A program made the position numbers and the translations under genes. From Humisphaera borealis (lineage in GTDB: Bacteria; Planctomycetota; Phycisphaerae; Tepidisphaerales; Tepidisphaeraceae), in the NCBI RefSeq assembly GCF_015169395.1, contig NZ_CP063458.1, positions 2,356,001 to 2,420,000 of the forward strand: 64,000 bases of DNA, read 5' to 3'. Shown here piece by piece: positions 53,646-63,504 of the stretch (the first letter of the stretch is position 1; every line of letters starts with the position of its first letter). The notes under the pieces are model-generated. The model saw nothing but the letters and a program-made list of their open reading frames with translations. It did no database searches and was not told where the DNA came from.

Positions 53646-55613
53646 ATGTCAGAACGAGATTCCAAACTTCGTGAGGTCGTCGAGCTCGCCTCGCGGCTCA
53701 TGGACGAGCAGATCACCGACGCCGAGCACCAGAAGCTCGAGCAGATGCTCTTCGGCGACCCTGAAGCGTGCGAGCTGTACCTGAATGTCACCACCCTGCA
53801 CGCCCACCTGACGCGCGAACTAGGCGGCACGGCCGCTCCGTTGAAGCTCGAACCGCAAGGCGTTCCGACGATCGTCCACCCCGCCGCATCCAACCGGTTT
53901 CGATTCCCCTGGGGCGTTGCCCGCTATTCCGTCGCCGCCTGCGTGCTGCTCTTTGCCGGCGTCGTGTCCGTGATGGCGTTTATCGGCAAGGCCAATCCGA
54001 CCGGTGCCTGCGCGACGCTGGTCGAACTCCGCGACGTGGCCTGGGCCGAATGCAGCCAGCCCCGAACGCCGGGTGATCGACTCGAACCCCAGACGATCGG
54101 CCTGATTCGCGGCACGGCGGTCATCCGCTTTGACGGTGGCGCGACGGCAACCCTGTCCGGCCCTTCGGAACTGCTGATCGAATCCCGCAAATCGGCCGAG
54201 CTCAAAGGCGGCAGTGTTCTGGTTCGCGCCGAAAAAGAGTCCGGCGGCTTCACACTTCGCACGGCGGCGAGCGACTTTGTCGATCTCGGCACGGAGTTCG
54301 GCGTCGCGATCAACGCCGACGCTTCCAGTGAAATCCACGTGTTCCAGGGCGTCGTCATCGCCCGGCCAAGAGCTAGCGATGTCGTGCTGCCGATTCTCGG
54401 CAACGAGGCCGGCCGTATCGAGCCCGATCGCGGCGATATCGTTTCGATCGAAGCGAATATCGCCCGGTTCACCGGCGTCACCACGCCGCTCTCGACCACC
54501 CGCCCCGCCGTCGCGTCGATGACGCGAGCGCCCGGCCCCCTGCCGCCGGAGGCGCGCATCATCTTCATCGGAGATCGCGCGACCGACCTGGAAACGCACC
54601 TGCTGCTGATCAATCAGGCGTTCCGTCGCATTTTCCCCGACGGCGACCGGCCGCGAATCTACAACGCCGGCATCTCCATGCCGCTGTCATTCGAGGAAGC
54701 CGACATCCGCAAGCACGTGCTGTCGTACCAGCCGACGCACGCGGTCATCGAGTTCGGCCCGGAGATCGCCGCCAGCGCGTCGCGCCGCTCGGTCGATAAG
54801 TTCGAGAGCGATGTCCGCCACCTGATCGACCGGCTGCTCGAAGAAGGGATCGACCCGATCATCGCGACCGGTTTCCGCCTGGGTGAACGCCAGGCGCAGT
54901 GCCAGGGCGTGCTGGACGACTACAACCAGGTGCTGCGACGACTGGCGGCGGCACGCGGCTGCCGGTTGGCCGATGTCGATGCTCATTTCCGATCGCTCGA
55001 GAAGTACAAACTGTCGCTGGTCGCCCCGAATGGCGCGGTCCCAACGTTCACCGGCAGCCGAGAAATGGCGACCGTGCTGCTGAACGCCATGGGCTTCGTC
55101 GGAGCCAAGCCCGACCGCACGCTGCAGCTGTCCCTGCTGCCGGGGGTTGTCACGCAGTGGACGTACCGGGCCAAGCCCGCAAGCGATCGGCTCGACGAAG
55201 CCAAGCTGGACCGTCTGCCGAACGAAGGTTGGACGTCGCTGGTCCTTCCCCAGCCGGACGACAAGTTCTGCTCCCGGCTGCCCGATCTTTCGCACCTGTG
55301 CAACTACCGGGATCGCTCGCGGGGGTTCGCCACCAATCTGCCGCACTCGCCCGACCAGTGGATCGAAGCCGCGGCGACCATCGAAAGCTCTGAGGACATC
55401 ACCACATTCCTGAACCTCGGCAGCTCGGTCCAGACCGCCTGGCTGAACGGATCAAAGGTGTACGACGGCGTGGGCAGGCCCAATCGCGGCTCGCACGCCG
55501 GTGCCGAGCGCATTCCGGTGAACGTCCGAGCAGGCCCGAACCATTTGGTCATCGAGACGACCGGCGGGTTCTTCGTCAGCGTGACGGACGAGTTTGACTG
55601 GGCGGTGCAGTAG
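53646..55613 (+). CDS. FecR-domain membrane protein with degenerate SGNH-like domain
   Basis: A 655-residue protein. Residues 1-60 form a helical cytoplasmic region typical of planctomycete anti-sigma-like FecR proteins (LASRLMDEQITDAEHQKLEQ). A membrane helix spans about 92-113. The FecR domain covers about 115-270 (LIRGTAVIRFDGGATATLSG, FVDLGTEFGVAINADAS). Residues about 303-485 resemble an SGNH/GDSL hydrolase, but the nucleophile block reads FIGDRATD (Arg311 for Ser) and the last block NGAVPTFTGS (Asn462, Val465 for Asp and His). The tail is a beta sandwich. It likely senses a ligand outside and controls the sigma factor encoded upstream. Confidence 0.87.
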   Translation: MSERDSKLREVVELASRLMDEQITDAEHQKLEQMLFGDPEACELYLNVTTLHAHLTRELGGTAAPLKLEPQGVPTIVHPAASNRFRFPWGVARYSVAACVLLFAGVVSVMAFIGKANPTGACATLVELRDVAWAECSQPRTPGDRLEPQTIGLIRGTAVIRFDGGATATLSGPSELLIESRKSAELKGGSVLVRAEKESGGFTLRTAASDFVDLGTEFGVAINADASSEIHVFQGVVIARPRASDVVLPILGNEAGRIEPDRGDIVSIEANIARFTGVTTPLSTTRPAVASMTRAPGPLPPEARIIFIGDRATDLETHLLLINQAFRRIFPDGDRPRIYNAGISMPLSFEEADIRKHVLSYQPTHAVIEFGPEIAASASRRSVDKFESDVRHLIDRLLEEGIDPIIATGFRLGERQAQCQGVLDDYNQVLRRLAAARGCRLADVDAHFRSLEKYKLSLVAPNGAVPTFTGSREMATVLLNAMGFVGAKPDRTLQLSLLPGVVTQWTYRAKPASDRLDEAKLDRLPNEGWTSLVLPQPDDKFCSRLPDLSHLCNYRDRSRGFATNLPHSPDQWIEAAATIESSEDITTFLNLGSSVQTAWLNGSKVYDGVGRPNRGSHAGAERIPVNVRAGPNHLVIETTGGFFVSVTDEFDWAVQ

Positions 55614-55777
55614 AGACGGCCATCGACCGCTGGACGCACGCCCGCCGTTCGTCGCCTTACAACAAGACACTTCCCCTGCCGGTACCCACCGTTACAATGC
55701 CGTCTCAACCCGACCGGGAGAGGTCCATGTGCCCTTTCGGAAGCTGCGGGTCGATATCCGGCGTAGGAGGCCTCTCG

Positions 55778-56875
55778 ATGAAACTGCTCTCTATGAAATC
55801 TCTCGCTGCCGCCGCCCTGTCGGCAGCCGTTCTGGTTCCGCTGGCCGGTCGTGCCCTGGCGCACGAGTCGCTCGACCATCTCAAGCCCGCACCGGCCGAT
55901 GCCCTCTCCGTCACCGAGGCGGTCAAGAGCGGATCCGGCGCGAACGTCTACGAATCGGTCCCCATGTGGTGCCAGATGCCCGACGCCCGCAAGACCGTCG
56001 GCGCGACCCACGGCGGCATCGTGGTCGATAAGAAGGGCAACATCTACTTCTCCATGGACGGCCCGGCCGACGGTCCTGGCATCCTGGTCTACTCGCCGGA
56101 TGGCAAGTTCCTCCGCGGCATGGTCGGCAAGGAGTTCCTCGGCTGTCACGGCCTGTGCATCAACGAGGAGAACGGCGAAGAGTTCATCTACGCCGCCCAC
56201 CTCAAGGGCAAACAGGGCGTCAAGTTCAAGCTCGACGGCACCGTGGTCTGGAAGCTGCCGATCCCCAAGGAATCCGGCAAGTACGATGACCCCAAGGGCA
56301 AGGCCTACAGCCCGACGGGCATTGCGGTCGCTCCGAACGGCGACGTGTACATCGTTGACGGATATGGCGCCCAGTGGGTTCACCAGTGGGACAAGAACCA
56401 GAAGTACATCCGCACCTTCGGCGGGCCGGGCAAGGAACCGGGCAAGTTCAACACCTGCCACGGCATTGGCTTGGATACCCGCAGCGGCAAGCCGCTGCTG
56501 CTGATCTGCGACCGCGCCAACGACCGGCTCCAGCACTTCGATCTCGACGGCAAGTTCGTCGCGGTCATCACCGAAGGGCTGCGTAAGCCCTGCTCGGTGT
56601 CGTTCCACGGCAAACGCGTCGCGATCGCCGAACTGCAGGGTCGCGTCGCGATCATCGACGAGACGAACAAGGTCGTCTCCGCGCTCGGCGACAACCCGGA
56701 CAAGGCGCAGTGGGCCAAGTTCGGCGTCAAGCCCGAGGAAATGAAAGAAGGCATCTTCACCGCGCCGCACGGCGTTTCGTTCGACGCCGAGGGCAACCTG
56801 TACGTGATGGACTGGAATCAGTCAGGTCGCGTCAGCAAGTTGAACTGGATCAAGCAGACGGCGGCGGCAAGGTAA
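55778..56875 (+). CDS. Exported NHL/six-bladed beta-propeller protein
   Basis: A 365-residue protein with a signal peptide (AAALSAAVLVPLAGRALA). The rest is an NHL-type propeller with repeats such as GGIVVDKKGNIYFSMDG, GIAVAPNGDVYIVDGYG, GIGLDTRSGKPLLLICDRAN and GVSFDAEGNLYVMDWNQSGR. Cysteines (WCQMPDA, LGCHGLC, NTCHGIG) occur in pairs and might bridge blades. It is related to peptidylglycine-lyase-like and SMP-30-like propellers, but catalytic residues are unassigned. The start is ATG 55778 with a perfect AGGAGG seven bases upstream; the frame to 55697 is not coding. Confidence 0.88.
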   Translation: MKLLSMKSLAAAALSAAVLVPLAGRALAHESLDHLKPAPADALSVTEAVKSGSGANVYESVPMWCQMPDARKTVGATHGGIVVDKKGNIYFSMDGPADGPGILVYSPDGKFLRGMVGKEFLGCHGLCINEENGEEFIYAAHLKGKQGVKFKLDGTVVWKLPIPKESGKYDDPKGKAYSPTGIAVAPNGDVYIVDGYGAQWVHQWDKNQKYIRTFGGPGKEPGKFNTCHGIGLDTRSGKPLLLICDRANDRLQHFDLDGKFVAVITEGLRKPCSVSFHGKRVAIAELQGRVAIIDETNKVVSALGDNPDKAQWAKFGVKPEEMKEGIFTAPHGVSFDAEGNLYVMDWNQSGRVSKLNWIKQTAAAR

Positions 56876-56903
56876 ACACCTTGCGAAGCCCGAGTGCATC
56901 AAA

Positions 56904-56939
56904 CAGAACGCCCGACTCCAACCCGAGTCGGGCGTTCTG
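56904..56939. terminator. Perfect 15-bp hairpin after the propeller gene
   Basis: CAGAACGCCCGACTC (56904-56918) and GAGTCGGGCGTTCTG (56925-56939) pair exactly around a six-base loop, 29 bases after the stop. No T-run follows, so termination would need help or the hairpin protects the 3' end. Confidence 0.6.
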
Positions 56940-57033
56940 GCATTGATGGGGCACGCGGCTGCGATGAGATCGCCTTCACGGCACGATCTTCGCGACAGGC
57001 GGCGGAGAACCATTTCTGAAAGGGTCAACCGCC

Positions 57034-57198
57034 ATGAACAACGTCCCGGAAACTGTCGAAGCAACACCCGAGGAAATCGCCCCGCAACTACGCCGCCGCC
57101 ATGGTGCGGTCGGCAAAGCGATTATTGTCTGGCTGGTCACGGGCAGCGCGCTTGCCGGATTGGGCGCGTACCTTCTGTTCGGTTCGATGGGCTGCTGA
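57034..57198 (+). CDS. Small single-span membrane protein
   Basis: A 54-residue ORF from ATG 57034 to TGA 57196, with AAAGGG about ten bases upstream. It has an acidic, Pro/Glu/Thr-rich start (VPETVEATPEEIAPQ), a basic patch RRRHGAVGK and a C-terminal helix IIVWLVTGSALAGLGAYLLF ending GSMGC. The basic residues before the helix predict the N-terminus in the cytoplasm. It is not similar to anything I recognise. Coding is plausible from codon bias but not proven. Confidence 0.55.
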   Translation: MNNVPETVEATPEEIAPQLRRRHGAVGKAIIVWLVTGSALAGLGAYLLFGSMGC

Positions 57199-57383
57199 TG
57201 CGGGTCGGCGCAAGCGACAATTCGCCGCAGCAGTGCGACTGGCGTCGTGACAAGACGTTCATCTGGGAATGCAGCCGAGCTTGAACGCACCCCGATCGGG
57301 CGCAAAGATGGCGCATAGGTTATCCTCAGCAAACTTGGGGGCCTTTTGCGGTCCCTGCTCGTCCCTGAGGATGGCCCATCGGT

Positions 57384-58136
57384 ATGGCGGTCGCGGCAGA
57401 TATCTTCACCACGTTCACCCCATTCGGCGGTGTTCATCTGCTCGTTGTCGCCATCATCCTGGCCTTATCGGCATGGGCGGTGCGGCACAGGGCTTCACTC
57501 ACTGCCGAGCCCGCACGGCTCAAGTTCGATAAAACCCTCGTCGTGGCCGGCTTTCTGCTGGTCGTTGCAAACCAAGCGACGGAACTGGTTCCCTGGCGAT
57601 TTGAGCTCAATCGATCGCTGCCGATTCATATCTGCGACCTTGTCGGCCTGGCCGCCCCCCTGGCGATTCTGACCCACCACCGCGTCTGGCGGGCGATGCT
57701 GTTTTACTGGGGCATTGGCCTCAGTACGCAGGCGCTGATCACGCCAGAGCTTCAGGTGGGGCTAGGCGGCTTTACCTTCTGGGTGTTCTGGATCCCCCAC
57801 GGCATGATCATCATGCTGGCGATCTACGACCTGCTGGTCTTCCGCTACCGACCCACTTGGCGCGACTACGGCATCGCACTGATAACGCTGATGATCTACG
57901 TCGCCGTGGTGTTGCCGATCGACCTGTGGCTGGACGTCAACTACGGCTTTGTCGGCAAGGGGACGCCGGGACAGGTCAGCGTGATCGACTTTCTCGGCCC
58001 GTGGCCCCAGCGGCTCGTCAAGCTCTGCGTCGGCGTGATCGTCTTCCTGGCGACACTGACACTGCCGTTCGTGCTGGCCCGACGCCTGCGGCAGGCACGC
58101 CCGGAAGGGCTGATCGCCGAAGCCTCCCCGCCTTGA
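57384..58136 (+). CDS. YwaF/TIGR02206-type integral membrane protein
   Basis: A 250-residue protein with about seven membrane helices, matching the YwaF (TIGR02206, TMEM164-like) family. The signature LPIHICDLVGLAAPLAIL lies in helix 3, and FWIPHGMIIMLAIYDLLVFRYR is in the middle. His and Cys of the signature are as in the family, whose eukaryotic member TMEM164 has been described as a cysteine acyltransferase; bacterial function is unknown. The C-terminal tail is short and basic. Confidence 0.88.
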   Translation: MAVAADIFTTFTPFGGVHLLVVAIILALSAWAVRHRASLTAEPARLKFDKTLVVAGFLLVVANQATELVPWRFELNRSLPIHICDLVGLAAPLAILTHHRVWRAMLFYWGIGLSTQALITPELQVGLGGFTFWVFWIPHGMIIMLAIYDLLVFRYRPTWRDYGIALITLMIYVAVVLPIDLWLDVNYGFVGKGTPGQVSVIDFLGPWPQRLVKLCVGVIVFLATLTLPFVLARRLRQARPEGLIAEASPP

Positions 58137-58154
58137 CGCCATCTCAGCTTGGAC

Positions 58155-59249
58155 TCAGTTACCCGCCGGCTTGACGTTGGTGAGGATGTAAACGTTGTCC
58201 TGGAAGTCGCCGTTCTGGAACCCGTCGATCGCGTAATCCATCGTCATGAAGTAGGTGTTCGCCAGCACATTGCCGAAGTGGTCGCGCAGCGGGAAGAAGC
58301 GGACTTGGTGGCCGCCGTGCTTCTGGACAGTGTTGAGCTTGTCGTCGCTGTAAGAGTTGTCGATCCGGAAGCCGAAGACATTGCTGCCCGGACCGAACGT
58401 CGCCGTCGCCGGCTCGTTGGGAAGCCCCTTCTTATATGGCAGGAAAGACTGCCCGGCCAGGCCGTCGGTGGTCAGGACGGTCTTCAGGATCTTGTCGGTC
58501 TTGTTGAAGTATTTGACCACGATATCGATGCCCACTGTCTTGAACGAAGAGAGGTGTCGTACCCGTACGACCTTGCTCGGGTCAGCCGCCGACCAGTAGG
58601 CACTGACGACTTCTTCGCCGTAGTACTTGGGGGCGTCATCGGGCTGAGACAGCGTCGGGATCTTGGTGGAGTTGATGTTGGTCTTGAAGTCGCCGATGAG
58701 GTTGACGATCGTCTGGAGATTCGGCTCCTCGTTGCGCTCGGAGTCTTCCTGGAACCAGCCGGCAAGGCCTTCAGTGTAGGTCAGGTTGTTGGGGTCGTTG
58801 GTCTTGAACGTCATCGACCCGATCCAGGCACCGGCCTGCGTCTGGTTGGTGGTCGCCATCGTCTGGTTGTAGGTGAACGCCGGTGTTGCGGTCGCCGTGA
58901 ACTGGACGGACAGGTGGATGAACTTTCCCGGGGCGATGGAGCTGGGCGGGAGCCCCAGAATGCGGAACGGGCCGGTGATCTTTACATCGCTGAAGCGAAG
59001 CGTCTGGTCCCCGGTGTTGGTCAGCTTGAGGGTGCCGCGTTCTTTGACGTAGTTGCCCAGGTCCACGTTCGTGTTCCGGATGCGGTTGAAGATCATCCGC
59101 TCGAAACCGGGGAGAACGTCGAGATTTTCCACCTGCAGTGATGCGGCAAAAAGCCGGCGCGACTCCAGGGGCTCGACCATCGCCGTCAAACCACTGGCAG
59201 GCACCTCTACCGCGTACTTTCGACCCTGCAGGCCATGCCCAACTGCCAT
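58155..59249 (-). CDS. Exported protein with LEPR-XLL-like motif and Ig-like domain
   Basis: A 364-residue protein. Residues 26-34 hold the planctomycete motif VEPLESRRLFAAS. An Ig-like/ASH-type beta domain follows at about residues 55-150 (GTLKLTNTGDQTLRFSDVKI, IAPGKFIHLSVQF). The C-terminal half is beta-rich with SYSDDKLNTVQKHGGHQVRF and FMTMDYAIDGFQNGDFQDN, typical of a carbohydrate-binding or adhesive module, but I cannot name a family. ATG 59249 places the motif about 26 residues in, as in other members. It is convergent with the YwaF-like gene, 18 bp away. Confidence 0.8.
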   Translation of the reverse strand: MAVGHGLQGRKYAVEVPASGLTAMVEPLESRRLFAASLQVENLDVLPGFERMIFNRIRNTNVDLGNYVKERGTLKLTNTGDQTLRFSDVKITGPFRILGLPPSSIAPGKFIHLSVQFTATATPAFTYNQTMATTNQTQAGAWIGSMTFKTNDPNNLTYTEGLAGWFQEDSERNEEPNLQTIVNLIGDFKTNINSTKIPTLSQPDDAPKYYGEEVVSAYWSAADPSKVVRVRHLSSFKTVGIDIVVKYFNKTDKILKTVLTTDGLAGQSFLPYKKGLPNEPATATFGPGSNVFGFRIDNSYSDDKLNTVQKHGGHQVRFFPLRDHFGNVLANTYFMTMDYAIDGFQNGDFQDNVYILTNVKPAGN

Positions 59250-59506
59250 CGTCTTAACTCCAAACGGGTTACAAAAAGCACCGCCGCCGCCGCGGGAATC
59301 GGTACGAGGGCAATAATACCTCATCGAGTTCCCCGAGGATTGCAAAAAACCTCATGGATTCACCGAAGTCTCGTCCGCCGCCATCATCAGGCGTGCGACA
59401 ACCATCTGGACCGAAGCACATTGGAACCGGTAGAGCCCGTGTTATAGTGGAAGCGGCAACACATCTTGTTCTGTCGCATCGGTTTAGGCGCAAAGGGAGT
59501 CGAAAA

Positions 59507-60316
59507 ATGAGGACGGCAGCATCAGCGAAAGAAGGTCGGGCGTCGGCTCGCCATGGTTTCACCCTGGTCGAACTGCTGGTGGTCATCGGCATCATCGCAC
59601 TGCTGATCTCGATCCTGCTCCCCTCCCTGGCCAAAGCGCGCGAGCAGGGGAACAAGCTCAAGTGCATGAATAACCTTCGCCAACTCGGCATGGCATTCAC
59701 GATGTATGCCAACGAGAACAAGGACTATTACCCCGCGGCGGCGGTCTGGGCGACCTCGACGCGAGAGGAAGACTGGATCTGGTTCGAGGAGATCACCCAC
59801 CCCGGCCGTCCCGTGCTGGACCTCAAACAGTCCCGCATCGTCCCGCACCTGGGCGGCAACTTCACCCCGGAACTGTTCCGCTGCCCTTCAGATGACGTCA
59901 GCGCCCACACGCTTCAGAACGCGGTCAGTGGCGTCTACCGCTATAGCTACGTGATGAACAGCAAGTTCGACTCCGTCGCCAAGTGGTACGCCAACAAGAA
60001 AAACGAGACCATCAAGCGGAGCCAGATCCGCAATCCGTCAGACAAGGTATTGCTGGTCGAGGAAGACGAGAACTCGATCAACGACGGCAACTGGAATCCC
60101 GGTACCGGCACGGCGGCGATCACCGGTCCGGGGGCTCGCGACCTGCTGGCGATCCGTCACGACCAGCCGGTCACCGGCGTTGCCGACAAGCGCGACCAGG
60201 ACTTCCTGACTCACCCGCACGGTGGCAAGCGCGGCAACGCCGCGTTCGTGGACGGCCATGCCGAATTCATCAGTCGCCAGGTCGCCCACGATCCTTCACG
60301 AACTGAAGTCCGCTGA
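59507..60316 (+). CDS. Pseudopilin with FTLVEL signal and H-X9-DG-like end
   Basis: A 269-residue pseudopilin. The leader [17 protein letters not shown] precedes the prepilin cleavage and N-methylation motif [20 protein letters not shown], then [20 protein letters not shown]. The C-terminus shows [19 protein letters not shown], the H-X9-DG-type block common in planctomycetes. It should be processed by a prepilin peptidase and joined to a type II secretion-like pseudopilus. ATG 59507 has AAGGGAG eight bases upstream; the frame to 59354 is not coding. Confidence 0.92.
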   Translation: MRTAASAKEGRASARHGFTLVELLVVIGIIALLISILLPSLAKAREQGNKLKCMNNLRQLGMAFTMYANENKDYYPAAAVWATSTREEDWIWFEEITHPGRPVLDLKQSRIVPHLGGNFTPELFRCPSDDVSAHTLQNAVSGVYRYSYVMNSKFDSVAKWYANKKNETIKRSQIRNPSDKVLLVEEDENSINDGNWNPGTGTAAITGPGARDLLAIRHDQPVTGVADKRDQDFLTHPHGGKRGNAAFVDGHAEFISRQVAHDPSRTEVR

Positions 60317-60432
60317 CCCACAGCGTTTGTCCCCGTATTTCTCCCGGCCGCGATCGCCCCATCGGCGAAGCGGGGTGTTTGGTTTGCCTTTGAAGCTTGT
60401 GCTGTACGTCGGCCAAGCCTAGCTTCTGCGGC

Positions 60433-63171
60433 ATGCACCCGCTCAAGCCCGCGACCGATCGTGCCCACGACGTCCTCCACGCCGAGCGTTCATCCCTCGA
60501 TGCGATCTTTCAGCCGCGCAGCATCGCCGTTGTCGGCGCGACCGAAGCGCCCAACTCCGTCGGTCGTACACTGCTCTGGAATCTGATTGGCAATCCTTTC
60601 GGCGGCACCGTTTACCCCGTCAATCCCAAGCGGTCGAGCGTGCTCGGCATCCGTGCCTATCCGACCGTCGCCGACCTGCCCGAAAAAGTTGACCTGGCGG
60701 TCGTCGTTACGCCGGCACCTGCGGTGCCGGGCGTGATCGGGCAGTGCGCCGATGCGGGTGTGAAAGCGGCGATCGTCATCTCGGCCGGTTTCAAGGAAAT
60801 GGGCCCCGACGGAGCCGCCCTGGAACGCCAGGTTCTCGCCGAAGCCCGTCGCGGCCGGATGCGGCTGATCGGCCCAAACTGCCTGGGCGTGATGAACCCG
60901 CTCACGGGCCTGAACGCCACCTTTGCCGCCGGCATGGCCCGGCCGGGGAACGTCGCATTCCTGTCGCAAAGCGGCGCGCTCCTGACGGCAATCCTCGACT
61001 GGAGCCAGAAGGAGTTGGTCGGGTTCAGCGGTTTTGTCTCGACTGGCTCCATGCTCGACGTCGGCTGGGGCGATCTGATCGACTACTTCGGCAGCGACCC
61101 GCGCACCCAGAGCATCCTGATCTACATGGAATCCATCGGCGACGCCCGGGCATTCCTGTCGGCGGCGCGGGAAGTGGCACTCAGCAAGCCGATCATCGTC
61201 ATCAAGGCCGGCCGCACCGAGCAGGCCGCCAAGGCCGCCGCCAGCCATACGGGATCGCTCACGGGGTCGGATGAAGTCCTCAATGCCGCCTTCCGCCGCA
61301 GCGGTGTTCTGCGCGTGCAGAACATCGCCGACCTGTTCTATATGGCCGAGGTCCTGGCCAAGCAGCCACGCCCCAGGGGGCCGCGGTTGACGATCGTAAC
61401 CAATGCCGGCGGGCCGGGCGTGCTGGCGACCGATGCGCTGATCGAAGCCGGCGGCCAGCTCGCGCCGCTCGCCGACACCACGATCACCGCGTTCAACGAG
61501 CTGCTGCCGCCGCATTGGAGCCACAACAACCCGGTCGACATCCTCGGCGACGCCGGCCCCGATCGTTACGCCAAGGCATTGGAAATCGCCGCAGCCGATC
61601 CCAATTCCGACGGCATGCTGGTCATCCTCACGCCTCAGGACATGACCGATGCCACACTGACCGCCGAGGCACTGAAGAAGCACGCGAAGATCGAAGGTAA
61701 GCCGGTGCTGGCCAGTTGGATGGGCGGCCCGACGACGCAGGCCGGCGTGGCGATCCTCAACACCGCCGGCATCCCCACGTTCGACTTCCCCGACACCGCC
61801 GCCCGCGCCTTCCATTACATGTGGCGGTACACCTACCACCTGCGGGGACTGTACGAAACGCCGATGCTCGACGACGAGACCGACCATCTCGATCGCGCCA
61901 CCGCCGATGCCGTCATCTCCGGTGCCAGCGCCGCGGGCATCACGCTGCTGGACGAGTTCGACAGCAAACGGCTGCTCTCGGCGTACGGTATTCCCACGGT
62001 CCGGACGGCCGTCGCTCGCACCCACGACGAAGCCCTGACCGCCGCCGCATCGATTGGATACCCGGTCGTACTGAAGCTCTACAGTAAGACGATCACCCAC
62101 AAGTCGGATGTCGACGGTGTGAGGCTCAACCTCCAGAACGCGGACGCCGTGTTGTCGGCATTCGATGGCATCGAGGCGGCAGTACGCCAGAAGTCTGGCC
62201 CGGGTCACTTTCAGGGCGTCACGGTCCAGTCGATGGTCAAGACGATCGACGGCTACGAACTGATCGTCGGCAGCAGCATCGACCCGCAGTTCGGACCGGT
62301 CCTGCTGTTCGGCACCGGGGGCACACTGGTGGAAGTCTTCAAGGATCGCGCCCTGGGCCTGCCGCCACTGAATGCGACCCTTGCCCGGCGGATGATGGAA
62401 CAAACGCGGATCCTGACCGCGCTCAAGGGCGTGCGAGGCCGCAAGCCGATCGACCTTCTGGCTCTAGAACAGTTGCTCGTCCGGTTCGGGCAGCTCGTGA
62501 TCGAGCAGCCCTGGATTAAGGAAATCGACATCAATCCGCTGGTGGCATCGCCGGACGGCTTGGTCGCACTCGACGCCCGGGTCGTGCTTCACCACAACTC
62601 GACGCCTCCCGATCGCCTCCCACGGCCGGCGATCCGGCCTTACCCGCGTCAGTACGCCAGCCCCTGGACGATGAAGGACGGCACGCCGGTCGTCATCCGC
62701 CCGATCCGCCCGGAGGACGAGCCGCTGCTGGTCCGCTTCCACCAGACACTGTCGGACCGAAGTGTGCAGTTGCGCTACTTCCACGCGATGAAGTTGTCGG
62801 CCCGCACCGCCCACGACCGGCTGACACGTGTCTGCTTCAACGACTACGACCGCGAGATCGCGTTGGTCGCCGAGCGGTCGGACGTCGAAACCGGCCTGCG
62901 TGAGATCCTCGGCGTTGCCCGGCTCAGCAAGGTTCCCCACAGCAGCGAAGGAGAGTTCGCGCTGCTCATCAGCGACCAGTGGCAGAACCGGGGGTTGGGC
63001 CGGGAACTACTCAGCCGAATCCTCCGCATCGCCCGCGACGAAAAGCTCGGCCGGGTGACGGCGGATATCATGCGGGAGAACACCGAGATGCAGCGTGTCT
63101 GCGAGAAAGTCGGCTTCACGTTGACGGCCGACCTGGAGGAAGGCGTCGTCCGGGCGGCGATTCAGCTGTAG
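60433..63171 (+). CDS. ADP-forming acyl-CoA synthetase fused to a GNAT acetyltransferase
   Basis: A 912-residue fusion. Order: CoA-binding Rossmann domain (about 25-150, [17 protein letters not shown]), succinyl-CoA-synthetase-like domain (about 165-480) with phospho-acceptor His272 in [15 protein letters not shown]-grasp domain (about 490-715, [19 protein letters not shown]), then a GNAT domain (about 755-912, [17 protein letters not shown]). This is the arrangement of Pat-type protein lysine acetyltransferases. In Pat enzymes the synthetase part is inactive, but here the active-site His is kept, so real ligase activity is possible. ATG 60433 is preferred over a TTG at 60397. Confidence 0.93.
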   Translation: MHPLKPATDRAHDVLHAERSSLDAIFQPRSIAVVGATEAPNSVGRTLLWNLIGNPFGGTVYPVNPKRSSVLGIRAYPTVADLPEKVDLAVVVTPAPAVPGVIGQCADAGVKAAIVISAGFKEMGPDGAALERQVLAEARRGRMRLIGPNCLGVMNPLTGLNATFAAGMARPGNVAFLSQSGALLTAILDWSQKELVGFSGFVSTGSMLDVGWGDLIDYFGSDPRTQSILIYMESIGDARAFLSAAREVALSKPIIVIKAGRTEQAAKAAASHTGSLTGSDEVLNAAFRRSGVLRVQNIADLFYMAEVLAKQPRPRGPRLTIVTNAGGPGVLATDALIEAGGQLAPLADTTITAFNELLPPHWSHNNPVDILGDAGPDRYAKALEIAAADPNSDGMLVILTPQDMTDATLTAEALKKHAKIEGKPVLASWMGGPTTQAGVAILNTAGIPTFDFPDTAARAFHYMWRYTYHLRGLYETPMLDDETDHLDRATADAVISGASAAGITLLDEFDSKRLLSAYGIPTVRTAVARTHDEALTAAASIGYPVVLKLYSKTITHKSDVDGVRLNLQNADAVLSAFDGIEAAVRQKSGPGHFQGVTVQSMVKTIDGYELIVGSSIDPQFGPVLLFGTGGTLVEVFKDRALGLPPLNATLARRMMEQTRILTALKGVRGRKPIDLLALEQLLVRFGQLVIEQPWIKEIDINPLVASPDGLVALDARVVLHHNSTPPDRLPRPAIRPYPRQYASPWTMKDGTPVVIRPIRPEDEPLLVRFHQTLSDRSVQLRYFHAMKLSARTAHDRLTRVCFNDYDREIALVAERSDVETGLREILGVARLSKVPHSSEGEFALLISDQWQNRGLGRELLSRILRIARDEKLGRVTADIMRENTEMQRVCEKVGFTLTADLEEGVVRAAIQL

Positions 63172-63270
63172 AGATTGAGCATTGACGATCGATGTCTATT
63201 CACCCGGCCGCCCTGAATAGCAGTAGCACCGCAGGTGCACCTTCGGTGCGACCGCTCCTCGGGCGCGGGA

Positions 63271-63495
63271 TCAGCCGGCGATCACCTCGGTCACCTGACC
63301 CATCAGGAAGGTGACTGTCGCGAGCTTGCCAGGTTCGAGCGGCGACTTCACGGCGTGGACCGGAACGCGGACGAGGTGGTCGCTCCGATCCTCGACGTGT
63401 GTCATGTGCACTTCGAAATACTGGTCGCCATGGATTGTGAACGGCCGAGCGCCGTTCACGGTCACTTTCCAGGTTCCGATCATGGGAAGTTGCAT
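63271..63495 (-). CDS. Unrecognised small protein coupled to the PhyH gene
   Basis: A 74-residue protein, almost all beta-strand by pattern (GTWKVTVNGARPFTIHGDQY, HLVRVPVHAVKSPLEPGK, ATVTFLMGQVTEVIAG). No family is recognised. Its ATG is nine bases after the stop of the PhyH gene, and GAGGAG overlaps that stop, so the two are translated together. It is probably cytoplasmic. A small beta-barrel or OB-like fold is possible but not shown. Confidence 0.75.
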   Translation of the reverse strand: MQLPMIGTWKVTVNGARPFTIHGDQYFEVHMTHVEDRSDHLVRVPVHAVKSPLEPGKLATVTFLMGQVTEVIAG

Positions 63496-63504
63496 TCAGT
63501 CTCC

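Noticed and set aside
59354-59506. N-terminal extension of the pseudopilin
   Set aside because: The extra 51 residues have no coding character, and a good ribosome site fits ATG 59507 with a normal prepilin leader.
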